From Nocardia asteroides (GTDB taxonomy: Bacteria > Actinomycetota > Actinomycetes > Mycobacteriales > Mycobacteriaceae): a stretch of DNA of 64,000 bases. Within the stretch, counting starts at the first letter, position 1. Each line of letters opens with the position of its first letter. Positions 54,965 to 62,114 of the stretch are shown one piece after another. Below the pieces are notes generated by a model that had not been told where the DNA came from, made no database searches, and saw only the letters and a program-made list of their open reading frames with translations. The translations under genes and the position numbers were made by a program. The stretch spans positions 2,966,001 to 3,030,000 of the forward strand of contig NZ_LR134352.1 of the NCBI RefSeq assembly GCF_900637185.1, given 5' to 3'.

Positions 54965-56788
54965 GTGATGTCCGCGCTGCTGCTCGACTCGCCACCGCAT
55001 CCCGCCGATCCGCCACGGCTGTCGCCGTCGGCGAGGTCACGGCGGGTGCTGCTCGTCGCGGCGATGCTGATCGTGGCGCAGCTGGCCCTGCGGGCCTGGG
55101 TGGCGGCGTCGGGGTTCTTCTACTGGGACGACTTCATCCTCATCGGCGAGGCGGGCAGGCACGCGCTGTGGTCGCCCGATCTGCTGGTCACCAGCCACGA
55201 CGGGCATGTGATGCCGCTGGCGTTCGTGCTGACGTGGCTGGTGACCGCGGTGGCACCGTTGCAGTGGGGGGTGGCGGCGGCGGTGCTCGTCGCGCTGCAA
55301 CTGCTCGCCTCGCTGGCGGTGTCGCGGCTGCTCGTCGTCCTGCTCGGCACCGGGCCGCGCCTGCTGGTGCCGCTGATCTTCTATCTGTTCGTGCCGTTGA
55401 CGGTGCCCGCGTTCGCCTGGTGGGCCGCGGCGGTGAACGCGCTGCCGTTGCAGATCGCGCTGGCCTGGGTGAGCGCCGACGCCGTGCGGCTGGTGCGCAC
55501 CGGGCGCACGCGGTACGCCGTGTCGGGTGCGGCGGTGACCGCCGTGGCGCTGCTGTTCTTCGAGAAGGCCGTGGTGGTGCTGCCGGTCGCGGTCGCCGTG
55601 GTGGCGCTGCTGGCCTGGGTGACGGGGGAGCCGGTGCGGGCGGCCGTGCGGCGGGGTGCGGTGCTGTGGACGGCGGCCGGCGCGGTGCTGCTGGCCTGGT
55701 CGGCGTTCTTCCTGCTCGTCATCCAGAAGCCGCGTGGATTGTCGCGCCCCGAACAGCCGACCGCCCTGCTGCGCCAAGCCCTGTCCGACGGGCTGGTGCC
55801 CGCCCTGTTCGGCGGTCCGTGGCGGTGGGAGCGGTGGCAACCGGCCACGCCGTGGGCCGATCCGCCCGGTGTCGCGGTCGTGCTGTGCTGGGTGGCGCTG
55901 ATCCTGTTCGCCGCGTGGACGATTCGCACCCGGACGCGGACCGGACCGATCTGGGTGGCCCTGACCGCCTACGCCGTCGTGACGGTCGCGCCCGTAGTGA
56001 TCCTGCGCGACGGGCCGGGCACCGCGGCGCTGCTGCTGCAATCCATCCGGTATTTCGCGGATTTCGCCGTCGTCGGCTGCGTCGGGCTCGCCCTGATCAT
56101 GCGCGCGCCACGGTCGCCCCTATCCGGTGGCAAGCCCGGTGCGCGGTCCGGGCGACAGGTCGCCGGGCTCGCCATGGCGGTCCTGTTCGTGGCGGGCAGC
56201 ACCTATTCGACCGTGAGCTTCACCCGCTCGTGGTCACCGAGCCCGGCCCGCGATTACGTCACCGGCGTACGGGCCGCCCTGCCGACCGCCGACGCGCCGC
56301 TGCTGCCACAGGAAGTGCCATGGAACGTGCTCAACCCCTTGGCCTTTCCGCAGAACATGACCGACCAGGTGTTCGCCCCGCTGGCCGGGCCGGACACCTT
56401 CGCCCGCGCGACCCCGCGGCTGCGGATGTTCACCGACGACGGCGCCCTCGTCGACGCGGCGGTGTGGTGGAACCGCTCGATCCTGCCCGGCCCCGAACCG
56501 GACTGCGGCTACCGGGTGACCGGCGGGTCGTCGGTGCGGCTGCCCCTGGACGGCCCGATGCAGACCCGTGAATGGACCGCCCAGCTGAACTATCTGGCCG
56601 ACCGGGACGCCATGATCGCGGTGTCGTTCGAGGGCGGTGCCGAAACCGTCACCGAGATCGGTCGCGGCTTGCACCCGGTCTACCTCCGCATGCTCGGCGG
56701 CGGCTCCGCGTTGCGCGTGCGGGCGCTGACCCCGGGCCTCGAACTGTGCCTCGGCACGGGTCCGGTCGGTGTCGTCGCGCACGACTGA
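54965..56788 (+). CDS. Multi-helix membrane protein, possible GT-C glycosyltransferase
   Basis: About 607-residue integral membrane protein. About eleven helices between residues 25 and 405, then an extracytoplasmic C-terminal region of some 200 residues with a DCGYRVTGGSSVRLPLDG strand region. The first extracytoplasmic loop contains FFYWDDFILIGEAG, an acidic pair after the first helix as in lipid-linked-sugar GT-C enzymes, which suggests but does not prove a glycosyltransferase. GTG 54965 (or ATG 54968) is the likely start. No substrate or specific family is recognised. Confidence 0.75.
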   Translation: MMSALLLDSPPHPADPPRLSPSARSRRVLLVAAMLIVAQLALRAWVAASGFFYWDDFILIGEAGRHALWSPDLLVTSHDGHVMPLAFVLTWLVTAVAPLQWGVAAAVLVALQLLASLAVSRLLVVLLGTGPRLLVPLIFYLFVPLTVPAFAWWAAAVNALPLQIALAWVSADAVRLVRTGRTRYAVSGAAVTAVALLFFEKAVVVLPVAVAVVALLAWVTGEPVRAAVRRGAVLWTAAGAVLLAWSAFFLLVIQKPRGLSRPEQPTALLRQALSDGLVPALFGGPWRWERWQPATPWADPPGVAVVLCWVALILFAAWTIRTRTRTGPIWVALTAYAVVTVAPVVILRDGPGTAALLLQSIRYFADFAVVGCVGLALIMRAPRSPLSGGKPGARSGRQVAGLAMAVLFVAGSTYSTVSFTRSWSPSPARDYVTGVRAALPTADAPLLPQEVPWNVLNPLAFPQNMTDQVFAPLAGPDTFARATPRLRMFTDDGALVDAAVWWNRSILPGPEPDCGYRVTGGSSVRLPLDGPMQTREWTAQLNYLADRDAMIAVSFEGGAETVTEIGRGLHPVYLRMLGGGSALRVRALTPGLELCLGTGPVGVVAHD

Positions 56789-56845
56789 TCATCCGGCGAC
56801 ACCGGTCGCCCTGCCCGATGACCGCGCGCGTGCCATGCTGTGCCC

Positions 56846-58597
56846 ATGAGGCAGTTTCGGGTGTGGGCGCCGGAGGCGGGGACGGTCCGGCTGCAACTGG
56901 ACGGGGTGGCACAGCCCATGCGGCGCAACGGCGGCGGCTGGTGGTCGGTCACCGTCGACGCAGGTCAGGGCGCCCGATACGGCTTCCTGATCGACGACGA
57001 CCCGACCGTCCTGCCCGACCCGCGCTCGCCACGGCAGCCCGACGGCGTCCACGCGCCCTCGGCCGTGCACGACCTCGATCCCGCCCGCTGGACCGACCAC
57101 CGCTGGACCGGCAGGCAACTCGCCGGCTCGGTGTTCTACGAGCTGCACATCGGCACGTTCACCCCGGACGGCACCTTCGACGCGGCGATCGAGCGGCTCG
57201 ACCACCTGGTCGACCTGGGCGTCACCACCGTCGAGCTGATGCCGGTCAACGCCTTCGACGGCACCCACAACTGGGGCTACGACGGCGTGCTCTGGTACGC
57301 GGTGCAGGAGAGCTACGGCGGTCCCGACGGCCTGCAACGCTTCGTCGATGCCTGCCACGCGCGCGGCCTCGCCGTCTGCCTGGACGTGGTCTACAACCAC
57401 CTCGGGCCTTCCGGCAACTACCTGCCGCGCTTCGGTCCCTACCTCAGCGAGGGGCACAACACCTGGGGGCAGAGCCTCAACCTGGACGGTCCCGGCTCCG
57501 ACGCGGTGCGCCGCCACATCATCGACAACGCCCTGCGCTGGCTGCGCGAATTCCACCTCGACGCGCTCCGCATCGACGCCGTGCACGCCCTGGTCGACCG
57601 CACCGCCACCCACCTGCTCACCGAACTCGCCGTCGAAACCACCGCGCTGTCGGCGCATCTGGGCCGTCCGCTCAGCCTGATCGCCGAGAGCGATCTCAAC
57701 GACCCCCGGCTGATCACCCCGCGCGCCGCGGGCGGCTACGGCCTCACCGGCCAGTGGAACGACGACCTGCACCATGCCGTGCACACCGCGGTCTCCGGTG
57801 AACGGCAGGGCTACTACGCCGATTTCGGCTCCCTGGCCTGCCTCGCGCAGACCCTCACGCACGGGTTCTTCCACGCCGGAACGTATTCCAGCTTCCGCGG
57901 CCGCACCCACGGCATCCCGATCCCACGGGAGCTGATCCCCGGCAGCGCCCTGCTCGGCTACACCTGCACCCACGACCAGATCGGCAACCGCGCCGTCGGT
58001 GACCGTCCGAGCGAATACCTCACGCCCGGTCAGCTCGCGGTGAAGGCGGCGCTGGTGCTGCTGTCGGCGAGCACCCCGATGTTGTTCATGGGGGAGGAGT
58101 GGGGCGCGCGCACCCCGTTCCAGTTCTTCACCTCGCACACCGATCCGGTCGTCGCGGCGGCGACGGCGGCGGGACGGCGCGCCGAGTTCGCCGAGCACGG
58201 CTGGTCCGCTGACGAGGTACCCGACCCGCAGGATCCGGCCACCTTCACCCGCTCCCAGCTCGACTGGACCGAACCCCGGCGCGAACCGCACGCCCGGCTG
58301 CTGGCCTGCTACCGCGCCCTGATCGCCTTGCGCAAGGCCAGATCCGAGTTCGCCGATCCGTGGCTGGACCACGTCTGGGCCGACTACGACGAGGCCAGGC
58401 GCTGGTTCGTGCTGCGGCGCGGCCGGATCTCGGTGGTGTGCAACCTGTCCGAGGACGAAGCGGTGATCCCGGTCCACGGGCGGGTGCTGCTGGCCTGGGC
58501 GCCCGCTACCGAATCCGGTGCGGGAACACTCATCTCCGGGCACAGTTTCGCCGTCCTCGAAGAGGGCGACGGCGCGGGCACCGTGATCACCGGCTGA
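56846..58597 (+). CDS. treZ: Malto-oligosyltrehalose trehalohydrolase
   Basis: GH13 enzyme releasing trehalose from maltooligosyl-trehalose in the TreY-TreZ route. 583 residues: N-terminal beta domain FRVWAPEAGTVRLQLDG, then the barrel with VFYELHIGTFTPDGTF near residue 95, VVYNHLGPSGNYL, nucleophile region LRIDAVHALVD near 245, acid IAESDLNDPRL near 280, TCTHDQIGNRAVGDR near 375. It closely follows mycobacterial TreZ over its length. ATG 56846 begins the conserved sequence. treY and treX are not next to it here, unlike the usual gene order. Confidence 0.94.
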   Translation: MRQFRVWAPEAGTVRLQLDGVAQPMRRNGGGWWSVTVDAGQGARYGFLIDDDPTVLPDPRSPRQPDGVHAPSAVHDLDPARWTDHRWTGRQLAGSVFYELHIGTFTPDGTFDAAIERLDHLVDLGVTTVELMPVNAFDGTHNWGYDGVLWYAVQESYGGPDGLQRFVDACHARGLAVCLDVVYNHLGPSGNYLPRFGPYLSEGHNTWGQSLNLDGPGSDAVRRHIIDNALRWLREFHLDALRIDAVHALVDRTATHLLTELAVETTALSAHLGRPLSLIAESDLNDPRLITPRAAGGYGLTGQWNDDLHHAVHTAVSGERQGYYADFGSLACLAQTLTHGFFHAGTYSSFRGRTHGIPIPRELIPGSALLGYTCTHDQIGNRAVGDRPSEYLTPGQLAVKAALVLLSASTPMLFMGEEWGARTPFQFFTSHTDPVVAAATAAGRRAEFAEHGWSADEVPDPQDPATFTRSQLDWTEPRREPHARLLACYRALIALRKARSEFADPWLDHVWADYDEARRWFVLRRGRISVVCNLSEDEAVIPVHGRVLLAWAPATESGAGTLISGHSFAVLEEGDGAGTVITG

Positions 58598-58662
58598 CCG
58601 GGGCAAGGGCACGGCTCGGGCACGGTCGGGTCGCGACCGTTGCCCAACCGAACGGACGACCG

Positions 58663-58668
58663 TACGGT
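58663..58668 (+). promoter_or_regulatory. -10 element, leaderless serine hydrolase transcript
   Basis: TACGGT ends six bases before ATG 58675; no ribosome binding site. Confidence 0.5.
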
Positions 58669-58674
58669 TGAACG

Positions 58675-59925
58675 ATGAGCAACGACGCTTACGGACAGGA
58701 CAGTGCTGCCCTTCCGGCCGGTGTCGGCGGTTTCGCCCCGGCCGGATTCGGTCCGCTGGTGCGCGCCTTCGCGGCCCTGATCGGTCATCGCCGCGCCGCG
58801 GGCGGCGCCCTCGCGATCTATCGGCACGGCGAGCCCGTCGCCCACCTGTGGACCGGCACCGCGGGAGACCGGCCGTGGACGGCCGACACCGCGCCGATCG
58901 TGTTCTCGGCGACCAAGGGTGTCACCGCGACCGTCATCCACCGGCTCGCCGACCGCGGCCTGCTCGACTACCGCGCTCCGGTGGCCGAATACTGGCCGCG
59001 CTTCGCCGCCAACGGCAAGGGCGCGATCACCGTCGCCGACGTGCTCACCCACCGCGCCGGGCTGTCGTCGTTGTGCGCGGTGGCCACCAGCGCCGCCGAA
59101 TCCCTCGACCACGAACTCATGGAGGACCGGCTCGCGCTGGCCACCCCCGACCGACTGCGCGGCGTGCCGACCTACCACGCGCTGACCTACGGGTGGCTGC
59201 TGGCCGGGCTGGCCAGGGCCGTCACCGGGCGGTCCATGGGCGAGCTGATCCGCACCGAGGTCACCGACCCGCTCGGGCTCGACGGTATCCATCTGGGGCG
59301 TCCGCGGGCCGGTTCGTCGACCGAGTACGCGCCGCTGGCGGGCACGCACCTGAGCGTGGCCGGCCATCCGATCGCCGCGGGGGTTCTCGACCGCGTCGGC
59401 AAGCTGGTCCCCGGTCCGCTCGGCGCCGCGTCGCGCTGCCTGTTCGTCCGTGGCCTGAACGGCATCCTCGACGGTGACGAACCGACCATCCTCGACACCG
59501 AGATGCCCGCGGGCAACGGCGTGTGCACCGCGACCGGCCTGGCCAGGATGTACGCCGCGCTGGCCGACGGCACCACCATCGACGGCAGGCCCTACCTGCG
59601 GCCGCAGACCCACACGCGGATCCGCCGGGTGCAGACCTACCACCTCGACCACGCGCTGTTCTACCTGCCGATGATGTGGCACCTCGGCTACCACTCCATG
59701 CCGATGCCCGGCGCCAGGAACGCCTTCGGCCACATCGGTCTGGGCGGATCCTTCGGCTGGGTCGACCCGCAGTCCGGACTGTCGGTCGGCTTCGTACACA
59801 ACCGCCTGGACCAGGGCCTGCTCGCCTACGACCAGGTGGCGATGGGCTGGTTGCTGCCGCTGGTCATGGCGGGTGCGCGCGCCGGCCGCGGCCGCGGGCC
59901 GAGGCTCGACCGCGCGGCCGCGTAG
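58675..59925 (+). CDS. Beta-lactamase-fold serine hydrolase (esterase type)
   Basis: 416-residue cytoplasmic serine hydrolase of the class C beta-lactamase/EstB/lipase group. The SxxK nucleophile motif is FSATKGVT near residue 82, the second-motif tyrosine lies in ALTYGW near 170, and the third motif is GHIGLGGSFGW near 355. There is no signal peptide, which argues against a periplasmic beta-lactamase or penicillin-binding protein and for a cytoplasmic esterase. Convergent with ilvA, three bases apart. Confidence 0.87.
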   Translation: MSNDAYGQDSAALPAGVGGFAPAGFGPLVRAFAALIGHRRAAGGALAIYRHGEPVAHLWTGTAGDRPWTADTAPIVFSATKGVTATVIHRLADRGLLDYRAPVAEYWPRFAANGKGAITVADVLTHRAGLSSLCAVATSAAESLDHELMEDRLALATPDRLRGVPTYHALTYGWLLAGLARAVTGRSMGELIRTEVTDPLGLDGIHLGRPRAGSSTEYAPLAGTHLSVAGHPIAAGVLDRVGKLVPGPLGAASRCLFVRGLNGILDGDEPTILDTEMPAGNGVCTATGLARMYAALADGTTIDGRPYLRPQTHTRIRRVQTYHLDHALFYLPMMWHLGYHSMPMPGARNAFGHIGLGGSFGWVDPQSGLSVGFVHNRLDQGLLAYDQVAMGWLLPLVMAGARAGRGRGPRLDRAAA

Positions 59926-59928
59926 GGC

Positions 59929-61281
59929 TCAGGTGAGGTAGCGGTACGCGGGTGACCCCGGTTCCAGGCGCTCGGCCTGGATCGGGGACTCCTCGATGCG
60001 GTGCAGCAGCGAGGCCAGATCGTCGGTGGCGCCGAGCTCGATGCCGACCAGCGCGGCCCCGGTCTCCCGGTTGTTGCGCTTGACGTACTCGAACATGGTG
60101 ATGTCGTCGTCCGGGCCGAGGACGTCGTCGAGGAAGCGGCGCAGCGCGCCGGGCTCCTGCGGGAAGTCCACCAGGAAGTAGTGCTTGAGGCCCCGGTGCA
60201 CCAGCGACCGTTCGATGATCTCGCCGTAGCGGGAGACGTCGTTGTTGCCGCCGGAGACCAGCACCACCACCGTCGACCCGGGCTCGATCTCGAGCTCGGA
60301 CAGTGCCGCGGTGGCCAGCGCGCCCGCGGGCTCGGCGATGATGCCCTCGTTCTGGTACAGGTCGAGCATCGCGGTGCAGATGGCGCCCTCGTCGACCTGC
60401 ATCACCCGGAACGAGGCGGTGCCGCCCGGGGATTCGGTGGTGGTGAGCAGCGGCAGCGAGGCGTGCGAGACCACCCGGCCGCCGAAGGAGGCCGCCGCCT
60501 GGTACGGCAGGTCGCCGATGCGGCGCACGGCGGCACCGTCGACGAACGGGTCGATCTCGGGCAGGGTCACCGGGCCGCCCGCGACCAGCGCCGCGGTCAT
60601 CGAGGCCGCGCCCGCCGGTTCCACCCCGAGCAGACCGGCCCGCGGCGCCCGCTCGCGCAGATAGGTGCCGATGCCGGCCAGGCAGCCGCCGCCGCCGACC
60701 GGCACCACGACCAGATCCGGGGCGGTCCCGAGCTGCTCGAGGAACTCGGCGGCGATGGTGCCCTGGCCCGCGGCGGTGCGCGGGTCGTCGAACGGCGGCA
60801 CCATGGTGGCGCCGGTACGGGCGACATCGGCGGCGGCGGCCGCGGCGGCCGCGTCGTAGGTCTCGCCGACGGCGATCAGCTCGACGAACTCGCCGCCGTG
60901 CACCCGGATGCGGTCACGCTTCTGCTTGGGCGTGGTGGTCGGCACGTAGATCCGCCCGCGCACCCCCATGGCCTGGCACGCGAACGCCACGCCCTGGGCG
61001 TGGTTGCCCGCGCTGGCCGCGACCACACCCGCCGCGCGCTCGGCGGCGGTGAGCTGGTCCATCAGGTTGTAGGCGCCGCGCAGCTTGTACGAGCGCACCG
61101 CGGTGAGGTCTTCGCGCTTGAGGTACACCTGCGCGCCGGTGCTCGCCGACAGCCGCGCGGAGTACTGCAGCGGCGTCGGCTCGATGATGTCGGAAATTCG
61201 CTTGGCGGCGGCGTCGATCTCGTCCGCGGTCAGCGGCGGACGGGTTACGGACACTTCGGCGACGTCAGCGATGGGGGACAC
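59929..61281 (-). CDS. ilvA: Threonine ammonia-lyase (threonine deaminase)
   Basis: PLP enzyme converting L-threonine to 2-oxobutanoate, the entry step of isoleucine synthesis. 450 residues. The PLP lysine is in RSYKLRGAYN near residue 65, the phosphate-binding SAGNHAQGVA near 95, VGGGGCLAGI near 205, and a C-terminal ACT-like regulatory domain (about 340-450: VDFPQEPGALRRFLDD). One regulatory domain, shorter than E. coli biosynthetic IlvA, as in other actinobacteria. GTG 61281 is chosen because a -10 box ends seven bases upstream. Confidence 0.94.
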   Translation of the reverse strand: MSPIADVAEVSVTRPPLTADEIDAAAKRISDIIEPTPLQYSARLSASTGAQVYLKREDLTAVRSYKLRGAYNLMDQLTAAERAAGVVAASAGNHAQGVAFACQAMGVRGRIYVPTTTPKQKRDRIRVHGGEFVELIAVGETYDAAAAAAAADVARTGATMVPPFDDPRTAAGQGTIAAEFLEQLGTAPDLVVVPVGGGGCLAGIGTYLRERAPRAGLLGVEPAGAASMTAALVAGGPVTLPEIDPFVDGAAVRRIGDLPYQAAASFGGRVVSHASLPLLTTTESPGGTASFRVMQVDEGAICTAMLDLYQNEGIIAEPAGALATAALSELEIEPGSTVVVLVSGGNNDVSRYGEIIERSLVHRGLKHYFLVDFPQEPGALRRFLDDVLGPDDDITMFEYVKRNNRETGAALVGIELGATDDLASLLHRIEESPIQAERLEPGSPAYRYLT

Positions 61282-61288
61282 CCGGTAA

Positions 61289-61294
61289 ATGCTA
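61289..61294 (-). promoter_or_regulatory. -10 element, leaderless ilvA transcript
   Basis: Minus-strand TAGCAT ends seven bases before GTG 61281. Confidence 0.5.
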
Positions 61295-61367
61295 CCGAGG
61301 CGGATCCGGCGCCCCGCGTGGGTATACACACCGGACCCGCCGCGCGTCCCGCGGGGCGGTAGCGGTG

Positions 61368-61802
61368 CTAGCGCGGGGTGAGGACGAAGACCGGGATCTG
61401 GCGATCGGTCTTGGTCTGGTACTCGGCGTAGTCGGGCCAGACCGCGACCGCGCGGTCCCACCACAGCGCCTTCTCGTCACCGAAGACCTCGCGTGCGGTG
61501 TAGTCCTTGGTCTCGGTCCCGTCGCGCAGTTCGACGTGCGGTTCGGCGGTGATGTTGTGATACCAGACCGGGTGCTTGGGCGCGCCGCCCAGCGAGGCGA
61601 CGACGGCGTACTCGCCGTCGTGCTCGACCCGCATCAGCGGGGTCTTGCGCAGCTTGCCGGTCTTGGCGCCCTTGGTGGTGAGCAGGACGACGGGCACGCC
61701 GCGCAGGGACGTGCCCTCGGCGCCGCCGGAGTTCTCGTAGGTCTCGGCCTGGCTCCGCGCCCAGTCCGAAGTGCTCGGTGCGTACTCTCCTGTCAATGGC
61801 AT
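61368..61802 (-). CDS. Deazaflavin (F420)-dependent nitroreductase-like protein
   Basis: 144-residue protein of the DDN/pyridoxamine-oxidase-like split-barrel family, whose mycobacterial members reduce quinones or nitro compounds with reduced F420. Motifs [22 protein letters not shown] near residue 38, [20 protein letters not shown] near 65 and the [10 protein letters not shown] strand fit this family. ATG 61802 is the likely start, with a GC-rich weak ribosome binding site. A 22-bp palindrome lies 53 bp upstream, shared with the divergent small gene. Confidence 0.86.
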   Translation of the reverse strand: MPLTGEYAPSTSDWARSQAETYENSGGAEGTSLRGVPVVLLTTKGAKTGKLRKTPLMRVEHDGEYAVVASLGGAPKHPVWYHNITAEPHVELRDGTETKDYTAREVFGDEKALWWDRAVAVWPDYAEYQTKTDRQIPVFVLTPR

Positions 61803-61854
61803 GCCCCGCTTAACAACCGCGGGCCCGGTGATGTTCCCGACAGTGCCGTATCCG

Positions 61855-61876
61855 GAAGTTCGGTGGACCGAACTTC
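61855..61876. promoter_or_regulatory. Perfect 22-bp palindromic operator candidate
   Basis: GAAGTTCGGT (61855-61864), two-base centre GG, ACCGAACTTC (61867-61876). It lies between divergent start codons and covers the expected -35 region of the plus-strand promoter. Size and symmetry resemble TetR- or MarR-family operators; the cognate regulator is not evident nearby. Confidence 0.65.
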
Positions 61877-61886
61877 GGTGTGCGTC

Positions 61887-61892
61887 TATCCT
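61887..61892 (+). promoter_or_regulatory. -10 element, leaderless small membrane protein
   Basis: TATCCT ends six bases before ATG 61899. Confidence 0.55.
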
Positions 61893-61898
61893 GTGTGC

Positions 61899-62114
61899 AT
61901 GGCAGTGGTCACCCCATCGGCAGCATCCGCGACGGTCGACATCGCGGGCAGTGCCTGGCCGGTCTACAAGCTCGAGGCGCTGGTCGCCGCGCTTGTCGTG
62001 GCCGCCCTGCTGTTGCTGATCCTCGGTTCGGCGCAGGCCGCCGTCCTCGGTGGCGCCGCGGTCGCCGTCCTGCGATGGACGGTCGGCGCGGCGCGGGCCC
62101 ACTCACTCCGCTAG
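61899..62114 (+). CDS. Small membrane protein, unknown function
   Basis: 71-residue protein with a polar N-terminal 24 residues ([13 protein letters not shown]) and two short, nearly contiguous hydrophobic helices ([32 protein letters not shown]), ending in a short basic tail. No family recognised. ATG begins directly after a -10 box and the 22-bp palindrome, so it looks like a regulated gene. Its 3' end overlaps the stop of the reverse-strand LuxR-type gene by 12 bp. Confidence 0.65.
   Translation: MAVVTPSAASATVDIAGSAWPVYKLEALVAALVVAALLLLILGSAQAAVLGGAAVAVLRWTVGAARAHSLR

Noticed and set aside
58618..58646. Terminator after treZ
   Set aside because: Arms GGGCACGGTCG and CGACCGTTGCCC pair only with a bulge; too weak to list as a feature.
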